Assembly (NCBI GenBank): GCA_016508695.1
Contig: VNKQ01000010.1
Coordinates: 310,001 to 374,000 of the forward strand
Length of the DNA: 64,000 nt
From: Hyphodiscus hymeniophilus
Taxonomy: Eukaryota; Ascomycota; Leotiomycetes; Helotiales; Hyphodiscaceae
Direction: 5' to 3'
The notes under the pieces were generated by a model. That model saw only the letters and a list, made by a program, of their open reading frames with translations. It was not told the DNA's origin and made no database searches. This document shows positions 35,295-46,710 of the stretch, one piece after another (position 1 is the stretch's first letter; each line of letters opens with the position of its first letter). Made by a program: the position numbers and the translations under genes.

Positions 35295-35960
35295 ATGCTA
35301 CCTATCCTCATGCTCTACATCGTGGCCCTCACTTCCGCGTCCCCTATCACAGCCCTTCCTCCCCGCCAAACAAAACCCTGCCGTATCCGCGGCGTCCCTG
35401 ATCGAATCTACCACCTCTACCGACAATCCCCCCTGCTCACCATCGATACCAGTGATGGGACCCGAAGCCTCGGGGGAGTACTTCATCATGGGCTCAACGA
35501 TCCAATCCACCAATACTTCAATGTACCTTAACATAGGAACCTCAGCCACTTCATACCTCCCACTCTCTTTCAACAGCACTGCTAGTACCACAGCTTGGGG
35601 CTTGGAAGGCGTCACTATCGTCACCACCATTGGAAGCAGTTGTTGTATGGAAGGGAGTTGAACTTCTTGGTTTGCGCAGCCGAGGAAAGCGGTGGAGGTG
35701 GGTATTTTGATTTGTATCTGCAGACCGGGAGTGATGTCCCTGCTGGAAGCAATTGCAGTAATTTATCAAACCATCCATTTGCGATGACCTTGCTAGAATG
35801 GAGGAGTCTTGTGAGCGTAGGGAAGGGAAGAACGATCGGGTCAAAGTATGCTGGTGGGCAGAAAATATGGCACCTGCCCCAATTTAAACATTCACTGAAA
35901 ATCTCATGTGTCGGTGGCATCACTCTCCTCACAGCTTCATGCAACCCACTATTTTCATGA
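35295..35960 (+). pseudogene. Frameshifted gene for a small secreted protein
   Basis: The reading starts MLPILMLYIVALTSASPIT, a good signal peptide, then ALPPRQ. Coding-like sequence continues in the +1 frame from about 35367 (SAASLIESTTSTDNPPCSP, MGPEASGEYFIMGSTI, YLPLSFNSTASTTAWGLEG). A second shift near 35640 is needed to reach ELNFLVCAAEESGGG, YFDLYLQTGSDVPAG and NCSNLSNHPFAMTLLEW. No GT-AG pair resolves either shift. The two breaks lie near an A-run and a G-run, so sequencing error is possible, but the simplest view is a decayed secreted-protein gene. Similar proteins, as I recall, are small secreted or cell-surface proteins of unknown function. It follows the orphan gene in tandem and converges on ACT1. 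Confidence 0.5.
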
Positions 35961-36520
35961 ATGACTCTCGAATCTTCTCAATGTCATCAGCCTCTTTATC
36001 TAGAGGGGCTTACTCCAAGACTTGAGCATAATGTCGGAAGTAGGATGTCATTTTGTAAGCTGCGTCAGAAGAAAATTCCGTTGAAAGACACTTTTCATTG
36101 CTTCCTCTAGAGAAATGTGCTCTCAACTATGGATGAAAGGGGGAGAACTCTTGAAAAAACAGCATGAATGGGACTAAACACCGTGTAGAGAAAAGCTTTG
36201 TATGATTTATTGACCGATCGATAGACACACACAAAAGTTGACCAGGCCCCCTTCAAGGAAAAAAACAGCCAGCTTAGAACGAGCCAGATATCCATCTTCT
36301 GTGAAAAGAGATCACCCAGTCGCTCGATCGCTATCAGAACTTTTCGGAATGTAAAATCGTCGTGGGACAGCAAAACATTGGGACCGTATGCTCTGCGCGA
36401 GTCTTCGTCTTGATCATATTCGTGAAGTTCGTGAAGTGAGCACAGAATGTCTGCAAAGCGCTGCGTTAGGCCAAAGTTAGCATCTCTTCTCTCCAAAAGT
36501 TGAGGAGGTTGGTGCATACC
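35961..36520. other. ACT1 3' flanking region
   Basis: This probably holds the ACT1 3' untranslated region. The open frame at 36107-36517 (minus) has no family features and is regarded as untranslated. Confidence 0.5.
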
Positions 36521-37437
36521 TTAAAAGCACTTGCGGTGAACGATGGAAGGTCCGCTCTCGTCGTACTCTTGCTTTGAGATCCACATTTGCTGGAAGGTCG
36601 AAAGGGAGGCAAGAATGGAACCACCGATCCAGACGGAGTACTTTCGCTCGGGTGGTGCGATGATCTTGACCTTCATGGAGGATGGTGCAAGAGCGGTGAT
36701 TTCCTTCTGCATACGATCGGAGATACCAGGGTACATGGTGGTTCCACCAGACTGTGACAAGCTGTTAGCTGCTATCGTGGATGCATTGGCAGATACAGAT
36801 GCTTACCATGACAATGTTGCCGTACAAATCTTTACGGACATCAACATCGCACTTCATAATGGAGTTGAAGGTTGTGACGTGGATACCGCCGGATTCTAGA
36901 CCCAAGACAGATGGCTGGAATAGCGCCTCAGGAGCACGGAAACGCTCGTTACCAATAGTGATGACTTGTCCGTCGGGAAGTTCGTATGATTTCTCCAAGC
37001 TAGAGGACTGGCTGGCGGTTTGGATTTCTTGCTCGAAATCAAGGGCTACGTAGCAGAGCTTCTCCTTGATGTCACGAACGATTTCACGCTCAGCAGTGGT
37101 GGAGAAAGGATAACCGCGCTCAGCCAAGATCTTCATGAGGTAATCGGTCAAATCGCGACCAGCCATATCAACACGAGCGATAGCGTGAGGAAGAGAGAAA
37201 CCTTCGTAGATGGGGACAACGTGAGTAACTCCGTCACCAGAATCAAGGACGATACCAGTGGTACGACCGGAGGCGTAGAGGGAAAGGACGGCTTGAATGG
37301 AGACGTAGAAAGCGGGCGCATTGAAGGTCTCGAAAACGATTTGAGTCATCTTCTCTCTGTTGGACTTGGGGTTGATCGGGGCCTCGGTAAGAAGGACTGG
37401 GTGCTCCTCAGGTGCAACTCGGAGCTCATTGTAGAAG

Positions 37438-37473
<36 letters not shown>

Positions 37474-38120
37474 GTGACGACACCGTGCTCAATTGGGTAT
37501 CTCAGGGTGAGAATACCACGCTTGGATTGAGCTTCATCACCAACATAAGAGTCCTTCTGACCCATACCAATCATGATACTGCGCCCTTATCAGCTTCAAA
37601 ATCTTTGTACTCGTGTGGCACAAGCAGCGGGGGAGATGGAGAGGCAGGAAGCCTTACCCATGGTGACGAGGACGTCCAACAATGGAGGCTGAGATCAATG
37701 TCAGCATCAACTTCACGAATGCCATCACGTCGCGATTCGACAAGCTGAGATGACTGGAGCTTGTCATAAAGGCCAGAAATACTTACGGAACACAGCCCGA
37801 GGAGCATCGTCACCGGCGAAACCGGCCTTGCACATTCCAGAACTATGACACCCATCAGTCTCATAACCTACAAGCCGTTGTATTCTCGAGTTTGTAGGAG
37901 TCGGTCGAGGTCTCGATAGGAAACGTGTCCCACAGCTACCCCACTCCAATCCTCAGCCCAACTCGGATTGCGGAGGCTTACCCATTGTCAATGACGAGAG
38001 CTGCGACTTCTTCTATAGATTGAGATATGTGTAAGCAGGTGGACAAGATACTGCAGCAGCTTGATGAGCTAGAGAGAGTGCGCCAGGTGGCCGAGTGAAG
38101 AGGGTCAGCTTACCTTCCAT
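36521..38120 (-). CDS. ACT1: Actin
   Basis: Cytoskeletal actin, needed for polarised growth, endocytosis and cytokinesis. Six exons: 38120-38114 (7 nt), 38012-37982, 37842-37787, 37688-37658, 37578-36807 and 36751-36521. The total is 375 residues, the canonical length, with all phases consistent. The start [20 protein letters not shown] spans three exons. Other signatures are [17 protein letters not shown], the nucleotide-binding [46 protein letters not shown] and the end [20 protein letters not shown]. Four introns crowd the first 60 codons, as in other filamentous fungal actin genes. Long frames on the opposite strand (37020-37748) are shadows. Confidence 0.98.
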
Positions 38121-39891
38121 GGTTGCTGATTACGACTCGGCGTCAATAAAAAGAGATGGATATGGCGGTAAAGGTTCTCGAGACGTATGGAGAACTCTGA
38201 CAGAGATGTGAGGATCACGAAAAGAGATTCGTGGTCGATAAGAATCTGCGAAATGTGTTGAAAGGGGTCGGAAGAAGGTGAGGTTGGAGAGGAAGATGAA
38301 GTTGACGGTCGATGTCACTAAAGTTGTGTGGGTTGCGACTGCGGTGAGGCGAAGCGACCAGGATGGCAAGGACCCTGCCGCTTTAGGTAGCAGTTGAGTG
38401 AGACTTCGAGCTCAAGACTTGTTCAACGACTTTAAATTAAGTTCAAGAGGCTCAAGGTGGAAGTTTATACGGCTGTGGTTGCTCTTATACTTGCCTCTTG
38501 ATTTATAAATAAGGGCCCTTGCTTTCTATGTCTAAGTTTACCTTGGGGCAAGAACAGTTTCTTGTCTGTGAATACCTCTGCTCGTATGATGCGCAGGAGC
38601 TTACTCAGATATCTTACTTTGTCATTCGATCCAAAAGCTTGGGAACGACTGATAGGAACGAGCTTCTTCTGCCGTTGCTCTGTCTAGTACTTCCGGGATG
38701 GTATCTCTGGATCTGGCATCCAAAGCAGGATTGCTAGCAATACAGCCATAATTGCACTTCTCGGCCATTGAGAAGCGCCTCTGGTATTTCAGGTCCTCGG
38801 TAAAAACGCAAGGCTACGATATAACTCAGTGGCTGGCTTTCGAGTACAAAGCAGCAAGAAGATCGGGTCCTTTGAAAATGGAGTGGCTATGAGAATAGTA
38901 TTAACTGGGCACCTCAACCCCCATGCAAACCACTCAAGTCACACCGCTCCTACCAAATTAACTCATCTCAGCTCATATATCGAAGCCTGAACCACACATC
39001 AAACTTGCATCCTATGACCTTTGTGCCTCCGTATGTATTGACATCCTCAATGATATGCCAAGCAGGCTTCTCATACCGCTACCCGTTGTGCATATTCCAG
39101 TGATGCGAAAGATTGCGTATGCAAGGGCAGCGCCTGCGGTGCGAGACCAACGTTCTTCATCCCAGCCACCTGCGAAAATGGCAAGACAATCATACGGTCG
39201 TTCAGACAGGTCGTTGATGCAGCTATTGAGGGGCAATTCTTAGTGGGGTAGATCGGTGTGGAATCATTTGAGGACACAGGTCCATAACGCATGAACGATA
39301 TCTTGCATGAAACATGACATTGGACTTATTCATCCGCGATGTTGAATTAACCTTTCGGAAAGGAAGGCTCTCAATTCCCCTCGATGGAGACCTAGAGTTG
39401 ACGGAGACCCATTCACGTGACTGTTTCTGATTTCTGGTTGACGGACTTGTTGCTGGCATTCAAAGCGGCATTGCAAGAACGTGTTTATGTAGAAGCCTAC
39501 GTGGTTCAGAAGTACGAATTGCCTTTGAAGTGATAACGGATGCTTAAAGAGGGACCGGTCTTACGTTGTCACTACCCTACCGACCGTAAGCTCTTGGTCG
39601 GTCACTGTTTTGGGCCTAGTAAAGTTGCAGCCTCGTCCAGAATGTCGGATCCCCCAAAAAAAAGAATTCGAAGCCTCGAGAATCGTCGAGAACTCAACGT
39701 GACAATTCCACAAAGTATACGCACCTTCTCAACTTCGACCTCGAAATATCACAAAACATCTCTCCAGACTGTGACTCCATTCAAACAAAGTGCCAATCTC
39801 TGAAAATACTCGAATAATATCTAAAGGAGCGCGCAATTGCTAAAAGCAATCCCAAAACAACCCTCCAAATACCTCCATCCAAACCACCAAC
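38121..39891. other. Divergent intergenic region between ACT1 and FES1
   Basis: The ACT1 promoter lies at the left and the FES1 promoter and leader at the right. An ATG-started frame at 39642-39803 (53 codons) ends 88 bp before the FES1 start. It could be an upstream ORF if transcription begins before it. No other gene was recognised. Confidence 0.5.
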
Positions 39892-40533
39892 ATGGACCCA
39901 GGCCTCAATCAGCTCCTGAAATGGGGCGTCGAAAATAGCAGCACAACATCCAACGACCCTTCCGCCGCCCCTCCCGAGAATCGTGGTCTCAACCCAGAAG
40001 CCCTTTCAGCCCTCTTCGGCGGTCCCAGTGACGCAGACCTGATGAAATCCTCCATGTCCGCAATCCTCTCGCCTGACCCCGAGCTCACACTCGACGACAA
40101 GTTAGTCGCCTTCGACAACTTCGAGCAACTGATTGAGAACCTCGACAATGCAAACAATCTCGGCCCCTTGGCTCTTTGGACGCCCTTAATATCGTGTTTG
40201 GGAAGTGAGGAGAGGGAGATTAGGAAGATGGCAGCCTGGTGTGTGGGCACGGCCGTGCAGAATAACGAGAAGAGTCAGGAGAGGCTGCTGGCTATGAATG
40301 GTATTCCAACGTTGGTAAAGCTGGCGATTGAGGAGGGAGAGGGGAGGGAGGTTAGGAGGAAGGCGGTTTATGCGCTTAGTTCGGCATGTAGGAATTACCA
40401 GCCGGCTATGGACGTTTTGACAGGAGAGCTGGCAAAGGCAGGGAGGAGTGGAGAAAAGGTTGATGCTGCTGATATGGACGCTTGTGATGTATTAATTGGG
40501 GGCTTAAGGGAAGAAGCTTCGAAGGCTGCATAA
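39892..40533 (+). CDS. FES1: Hsp70 nucleotide exchange factor Fes1
   Basis: Fes1 (HspBP1 family) releases ADP from cytosolic Hsp70 and is needed for degradation of misfolded proteins. Single exon, 213 residues, the usual fungal length. The start MDPGLNQLLKWGVENS is diagnostic. Further conserved parts are FDNFEQLIENLDNANNLGPL, REIRKMAAWCVGTAVQNNEK, NGIPTLVKLAIEEGEGREV and RRKAVYALSSACRNYQPA, which form Armadillo-like repeats that wrap the Hsp70 ATPase lobe. There is no signal peptide, so it is cytosolic rather than the ER-resident Sil1. The gene converges on TOM40. Confidence 0.95.
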   Translation: MDPGLNQLLKWGVENSSTTSNDPSAAPPENRGLNPEALSALFGGPSDADLMKSSMSAILSPDPELTLDDKLVAFDNFEQLIENLDNANNLGPLALWTPLISCLGSEEREIRKMAAWCVGTAVQNNEKSQERLLAMNGIPTLVKLAIEEGEGREVRRKAVYALSSACRNYQPAMDVLTGELAKAGRSGEKVDAADMDACDVLIGGLREEASKAA

Positions 40534-41843
40534 GATGCTGAAAGGGATACATTGTTAAATTATTGCATTGCCGGAGTATGGTGTTTCGGACATAGAGCGA
40601 CGAAAAGAAATCAACAAGTCTTGGCGATTGAGTATAATACATGCAGACACTTAAAGATACCCAGCAACTCCCAAGGTGGGACAGGTTTTCTCGAATAAAG
40701 TACAATCAAAATGCTTTACAACAAAAGACCATGTGCGAACTAAAAGACTATCTCAACGCAATGAGTATACTACTAAAAGCGTTTAGAAGTCTGGATCATT
40801 CAAGCCTTCCGCGTCCCAGCACTCTTAAAAGATGGATGAACAATGTGCTTTTCGCCTGGATCACATCAATAAATGAATCCCGACCCATCATTTCCAGTAG
40901 GTCGAACTCTGAGATATTGCAATACAGCTGGGCGGTTGAAATAAACAGAAGTTCTACAGCATTCCAGTACCTGAAGCGTGTCGAGCCAACGAAGACCGTG
41001 TTTCGTGCTTTCATGACGATGGTCAAGTTCAATAAAGGAGCCTCCAAATCATCAACAATATCAGCTAATGGCTTGCTTGATAGGGCGAGTCACCAGATAC
41101 ATCGAGAAGGAGAGTCAACCATGTAGACGTGGAACGAATTGGGGCCCTGTCGCCCTTGAGAGAGTGTCCTGCAATTCCATCCATCATCTTTCGCTGCATT
41201 ACACATTGTGTAGGACAAACCCAGTAAATCTCGAGAATGTATTGATGTGTCTTTTGAAGCAACCACATTTGGAGGTGTTAGTCTTACTCAAGCCGAGCAA
41301 AACTGTGTTCTGCACTAAAGTGATTGACATTGCGCAATGACTCCGATGAGAGGATCGAGGCGCTCAGTCTGATATGGATTTTGTGAGATGCAGTTCACAG
41401 TGCGAGTAGACAAGGCACATGTAGCAGGTCATTTCTTATTGTACACAGGTATCTACGGCAGCACTTCATTGCTCCACCTGTCCGCACAAAAGCCACTATA
41501 ATACACGTACGTCGCCAACCATCCCCCGGGTTCTGGCCAATGCACTTGATTCGCCTTCAGTATGCATCACAACAGTACAAAATAGGAAACTCTATGAGTC
41601 GTTACATCTTTTGGCCGTCACTCATGCAGAGATCTGTCCGGAAGAAAGAAGACAGACGCAAAAGTAACACCGGGAAGCTGCAACATTGAGGGTGGTATAG
41701 TAAGACATTCAAGATCGAAGAAGAAGGATTTTGATGGGACAGCCGATATGTTCAGAGGTAGCCGGTGTACAGAGGCATCGTCAGAGACATTATGTAACGA
41801 TTAGGTTGGAGTGGAGGAGGGCCAATTTCCGGTCTTTGCTGGT
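40534..41843. other. Convergent intergenic region between FES1 and TOM40
   Basis: Open frames exist on both strands at 40641-41340 (161 residues plus; 83 and 67 residues minus), but none has a recognisable motif and their splice relations are unclear. A decayed gene on the minus strand cannot be excluded. No repeat or RNA gene was recognised. Confidence 0.4.
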
Positions 41844-43064
41844 TTAAAAGGGGATTTGAGCGGGAGGTGCACCAGTGATCTCTTGTTGCTCCTGGAGCTC
41901 CTCACTACCAGCTTCGATAGAAACAGCCAATCCGATCTTTGCTTGTTGCTACGCAGAATATCAGTACATGGCTACTAGACGAGGGAAATTATCACAAACC
42001 TTGAAGTGATCCATATCCGCGGCAAATGTTAGTCGGACTGGTGGTGCGACTATCTTCTCCAACAAACAGCTAAGCTTTCCAGTCGAGTCCACCTGCGCTC
42101 TGAAAGTAGACATGCGGAAATCGTACTTTGCGCCGACAGTTGTCACACCTTCCTTTCGAACAGGTCCTCCCATCATTCCTGCCCCTGATAACCCGGAGAA
42201 TTGGAGGTTCAAATCAACACCAGCCTCAACCTTATCTGTCAATCGTCGCCAGTATGATGTGTTAACGGCTCCTTGTGCTTGAATTTGAGCGCTTGCAATC
42301 CAGTCGCTTCCCTTGTATTTGGCGCAATATGACACCGCGGTCTCCGGACCTTGGTTTAATGCTGCTCTTTGCCATATAGCCTCAAGACCGAGAGCAAGAC
42401 TCGGAGTGACAGACTGTAGGTAGCTTCCAATGAAGATACCAGTAAGACCCCCATCAATCATTGAAGGGTTGAGAGTCTTCAAAGACGCCGTGAAATCATT
42501 TCCAGTGTATTCATTGTCTAGTTGTACCATTGCTTGGCTTGGACCGGGAGCTATTTGAATCTGCGACTTTGTGACGAAGGATGGTGTCCATCGGTAATTG
42601 AATCGAGTTGAGAGTTGCCCTTCATTATCGACGTTTCCTTGCATGAAGATCTAAGGGTGGTAAATGTTAGCTTTTCTTGTACAGCAGACAAAAGCCACAT
42701 GACAGAGACGGATCCAAGCTAGCCAGAGCCACCACGAACATACCTTGTTGGTACCGAAGAGCGCAGCAAAAGTGTATGGCGGAAGGCCTTGAGATCCCAT
42801 AGCAAAGGCGTGCGAAACCTGGAATAAGGGCGAGATACTGAAAGCTTTGGTGAGATCTGCCCTCAAGCCAGAAAATGTATAATTGTTCAGGAAGACATCG
42901 CGCTGGACCTCTCGAGCAATGTTCTCCACCGTCCCCGGATTCGAAAGCCCCAAAGCTGCTCTCCGTTCAGAGAACGATGTGTAAGTATCTGCCAGTGCAG
43001 CAGCCACTGCGTTGTTGACCATAAAGCCCAAGGGCGAGTCCTTCTCCAATATGACTGACGACAT
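41844..43064 (-). CDS. TOM40: Mitochondrial import receptor channel Tom40
   Basis: Tom40 is the beta-barrel pore of the TOM complex in the mitochondrial outer membrane. Exons 43064-42744, 42650-42000 and 41948-41844 give 358 residues, the usual size, with phase-0 junctions. Diagnostic parts are RRAALGLSNPGTVENIAREV, RDVFLNNYTFSGLRADLTKA, SPLFQVSHAFAMGSQGLPPY and IFMQGNVDNEGQLSTRFNYR. Others are GLTGIFIGSYLQSVTPSLAL, AIWQRAALNQGPETAVSYC, SYWRRLTDKVEAGVDLNLQ and the final QQAKIGLAVSIEAGSEELQE. The start at 43064 was chosen because it gives a short N-terminal segment before the conserved helix. The open frame extends 50 codons upstream, to a Met at 43214, with low-complexity sequence unlike Tom40. 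It is divergent from the PFK26-like gene. Confidence 0.95.
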
Positions 43065-43818
43065 GATTGTAGAATTTGAATCGACGTGACAGAGGGAACC
43101 AGGACAGACAGAGGAGGATGGAGAGGAGGATGCAGTTGGTGCGCTTTCAGTTGTAGGAGCAGGTCTGTTGGGAGATACAAAGCTGCAGCTGTAAAGGATG
43201 GATGCGATCAGCAACTTTTTCTCAAAAGGGAACGGAAGCTTGTCTTGTCATTTGGCACCAGGCGACAAGGCCTCAACTTCATGTCAACTTTGATGTTCAT
43301 TGGCCCTTTACCGAGGTCCAGGATCGAGGAGGTTAATATTTAGATCAATGATAAGCCGCGCTCCTCTCCTTTGATCCGTAGACAACATCAACTCTGGTAT
43401 CAATAAAGCAGGATGGTGGTGTCTTGAGGTCAAACGTCTTCTCAAAAGTTTGAGCGAATAGGAATACCTACCAGTACAATCTGATCCCAAGAGTAAAGAA
43501 GTGCAGCTTTGGAAGCTTTCGGCAAAGGCAATACCACTTTTCATTCTCTCCCGGATTCCGACTTCTTGCTGTTCAATTTTGGACGAAAGAAAAATAAAAG
43601 GAGGAAGAAGTTCTTCTGCAGACGGGTAACAAGTAGTCTTGGAACTGCCGCTTAGGTTTTACGGATTACCATACGTCTGGCGACCTACTTTGTCAAAATG
43701 GATACGCTTCTGTGAGTTCTCTTTCTTTCTTGCACATCCTTCCCAACTTCTGCAGTATTCTCCAAAGACATTGAATGTTCGAGACCACGAGACCACGATC
43801 CCAGAATTTCATCACACC
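43065..43818. promoter_or_regulatory. Divergent promoter between TOM40 and the PFK26-like gene
   Basis: About 750 bp separate the two start codons. A GTGAGT site near 43712 and a pyrimidine-rich CTTCTGCAG ending near 43758 suggest an intron in the leader of the PFK26-like gene. The short ATG frame at 43699 before that donor does not join in frame with the main coding region. Confidence 0.5.
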
Positions 43819-45982
43819 ATGGCGGATTCCAAGCAGACCATGGACAATTATCTGCAACAGGAAATTACTGTTAATGACCCCAATTCAAACGCCCAAGAGA
43901 ATGCTGAAGAGCAAATCTCCGTCCAAAACTCGCAAGCCTTGCCTCTCAGCGATCGAACGAATGAGCAAGCAGTGAGAGGAGGCGATAGCAGCTCCAAGAG
44001 CAAGACACGCGTTATTTTTCCCGACACTGATCAGTTTCCTCTGAGCTTGTGTAAGGCTACTGCTATTTTCCAGCTGGCTAATATTCAGTTTTCATCTGGC
44101 AGTACTGCAGAAATAGCTGCAAACTCTCCTCGATATCGTCGTCGATCTTCAACTTTCATCGATGGCGTTCATGATCTTCCTGATAACAAGGCCTCGCCAA
44201 TGGCACCGGCGCAGCTGTACAGCACCATGTCAGGCCGCCTTTTTCACTCCGGCAAGATCGCAATCGTTCTCGTCGGACCTCCAGCCCGCGGCAAGACGTA
44301 AGTGATAGTGCCATTAACTACCCTTGAACCTTTCTGACTCGGTCAAATAGGCACATCTCTGTATCCCTGTCTCGCTATTTGCAATGGTGAGTCAGATTTT
44401 ATTCTTGTATTTTCATCGCTCACATATATCCCAGGCTCGGTGTAAAGACTCGTGTTTTCCACCTAGGAGATTATCGACGTGCTACCATGGGTGGGGATAT
44501 GGATGTTCCAGATGATTATTTCTTCATCAACGCTTCCGCTGCATCTGTCATGCTTCGCCAGAAGATCCTTAAGAAATGTCGTGAAGATATCTATGGTTGG
44601 TTGAATCATGAGAACGGCCAAGTCGCTATCTACGATGCTGTCAATCCTCTATCCGGTGGACGCAGATCGCTTGCCAAGGAGTTTGCTAAGCACGATGTTC
44701 AGGTAGGCATCCTATTGACACGTCCGGAACAGGTTCTTTCAGCTTACTTAATCCTTAGACTTTGTTTCTCGAATCATATGTTACCGAAGAGAACATCTTA
44801 AGAGAGAATGCCCGCAATGTCAAGATTTCCTCTCCAGACGTATGAAACTTCAGTTTTATCTATGTATTCAACTGACTATACTAGTTTATTGGCATGGATC
44901 CGGACGAAGCAGCCAAGCTCTATCTTCGAAGAATCGATGTCAAGATCCCATTATTCGAGACCATGGATGAGCCTGACTTGAACTATGTTAAGATGATCAA
45001 TGCAGGTGAGCGCATTCAGTACAACAACGTCAGCTTTGGTTATCTCTCTCACCGCATCGTCTTCTACCTCATGAATCTTCACATCAAGTCTCGCCAGACG
45101 TTCTTCGCCAGAGCTGGTACTTCAAGCCAAGAAGATTCGTACAAAATGGATGCACCACTTTCCTCTGATGGCGAGACTTATGCTCAGAAGATGTCGGAGA
45201 CTTTGCTGCAGCATCGCGAGGCAGAAAGAGCTGCATCCATTTCCAAGGGAGGTTCTGATGCGCCGTTGAAGCCCCTCACTGTTTGGACCTCCACCAGAAA
45301 GAGAACTGTCGAGACCGCCGAGTACTTGAAAGGTAAAGGTTACAAGGTTCGCCAGCGCTCTCAAATGAGTCAATTGAACCCAGGGGTCTGTGAGAAGCTT
45401 TCGGAACGTTCAATTCGTCGCATGTACCCAGAAGAAGTTGAGAAGCATGAGAAGGATCCATACCACCATAGGTATCCCCGCGCTGAGGTATGCTGACGAA
45501 GTTTCGCCATTGAGGTTCACTGATCTTTATACTTACATTTCTACAGTCCTACCATGATCTTGCTGTTCGTCTCGAGCCCATCATTCTCGAGCTTGAGCGG
45601 GAGCAGAATGATCTCCTCATCATCGCTCATGAATCGGTCCTTCGAGTTCTCTACGGCTATCTCATGGCATGCGATGCTATGCATATCCCAAGTCTTAAGT
45701 TCCCCCGTAACGAAATCATTGAAGTAAGTCCATACCCCACATATCCTCTTGATCTAAGACATGTTGCTGATACACCCCAAGATCATCCCAGCTTCCTACC
45801 AAAACGAGGCAAAGCGTGTCCACATTCAAGGCTTGGCCCCCGAGATGATTCCCGGTTCCCCTGAAGATATCCGCATCCCAGTTCCACCAAGCGGTACCTT
45901 ATCTCCCATGTCTGGCCTCGGAACTCCAGCTGAACCTGCCAATCCCATTCCGAAAACTGTTCACCCACTGTCCAAGGATTAG
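43819..45982 (+). CDS. PFK26: 6-phosphofructo-2-kinase with a degenerate bisphosphatase domain
   Basis: This enzyme makes fructose 2,6-bisphosphate, the activator of phosphofructokinase. Seven exons: 43819-44297, 44351-44386, 44435-44702, 44759-44839, 44885-45487, 45547-45723 and 45782-45982 (614 residues, all phases consistent). After a disordered N-terminus the kinase domain has the P-loop GPPARGKT, HLGDYRRATMGG and YDAVNPLSGGRRSLAKEFA (Walker B region). FLESYVTEE and SSPDFIGMDPDEA follow. The phosphoglycerate-mutase-like domain is complete in length, but its first catalytic motif, normally RHGES, reads RAGTS. The phosphohistidine is Ala and the partner Glu is Thr. The later His in IIAHESVLRVLYGYLM is kept. 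Yeast Pfk26 also lacks the catalytic His, so a kinase-dominant enzyme is expected. N- and C-terminal Ser/Pro-rich tails may be phosphorylated. Confidence 0.92.
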
Positions 45983-46710
45983 GCTTGCCCCTCGACAATC
46001 TGGTTCTCTTACTGTCATTGGCTTGTTTTGTTTGCCTTTTCACGATTAACGTCATTGATGGGGAAATGGGGGGAAATCGTAGTGCTTTGAGGACAAACTC
46101 TCGTTTGTATCAGGGAAATGGGAAGGTGGCATAGATTGAGGATCGATTAATAGTCACGACGTCTATGAGACATGCTTTTCCTCTTGTACTTTAGAAATCA
46201 GTACTGGATTCCAAGAATTTCGTGATGCACATCCCATTCCTGTTTTCCCATAAATTCCGAGGCAAATACAAATGTGAAGAACAGAGGGTGCAATGAATTC
46301 GAGATAAATGAATGGTTTTCCAAACGAACTTGGACGTCAGACAAATTGTCTTGGGTAGGCTAGGGCTTGACCTTTGACCGGAATGATTGGGTCTGGGACT
46401 GTAAACTTTCTGTAACTTATAAAACATTAAAGACGGGCAAGCCACACTTCAGATACCTCCCCTAATGGCGTGAGTAAGCCGGGTCGCGAAATTGCTTCAA
46501 CATTTTTCCGCCCTACTGATTAGCATGATCGAAACGACGAGAATATCATAACGATCGAACTATGGTATTCCTATGAAGCGTGTTCCCTGCTATGCATACT
46601 CACATATCTATATCCAACGCCTTTGCATGACCCGCAGTGTGTAAAGGCGTCCCAGTCTCAGGTGCTGCCCCAGTCCTCGTTCTATCAATGCCAGAACGCC
46701 GTCATCATAT
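45983..46710. other. Convergent intergenic region
   Basis: This lies between the 3' ends of the PFK26-like and USP genes. No gene or repeat was recognised; 46191-46445 (minus) is a featureless frame. Confidence 0.5.

Noticed and set aside
37020..37748. 242-codon plus-strand frame
   Set aside because: It is an antisense shadow of the large actin exon.
40641..41340. 161-codon plus frame and two minus frames downstream of FES1
   Set aside because: No recognisable motif and conflicting strands; a decayed minus-strand gene is possible but cannot be supported.
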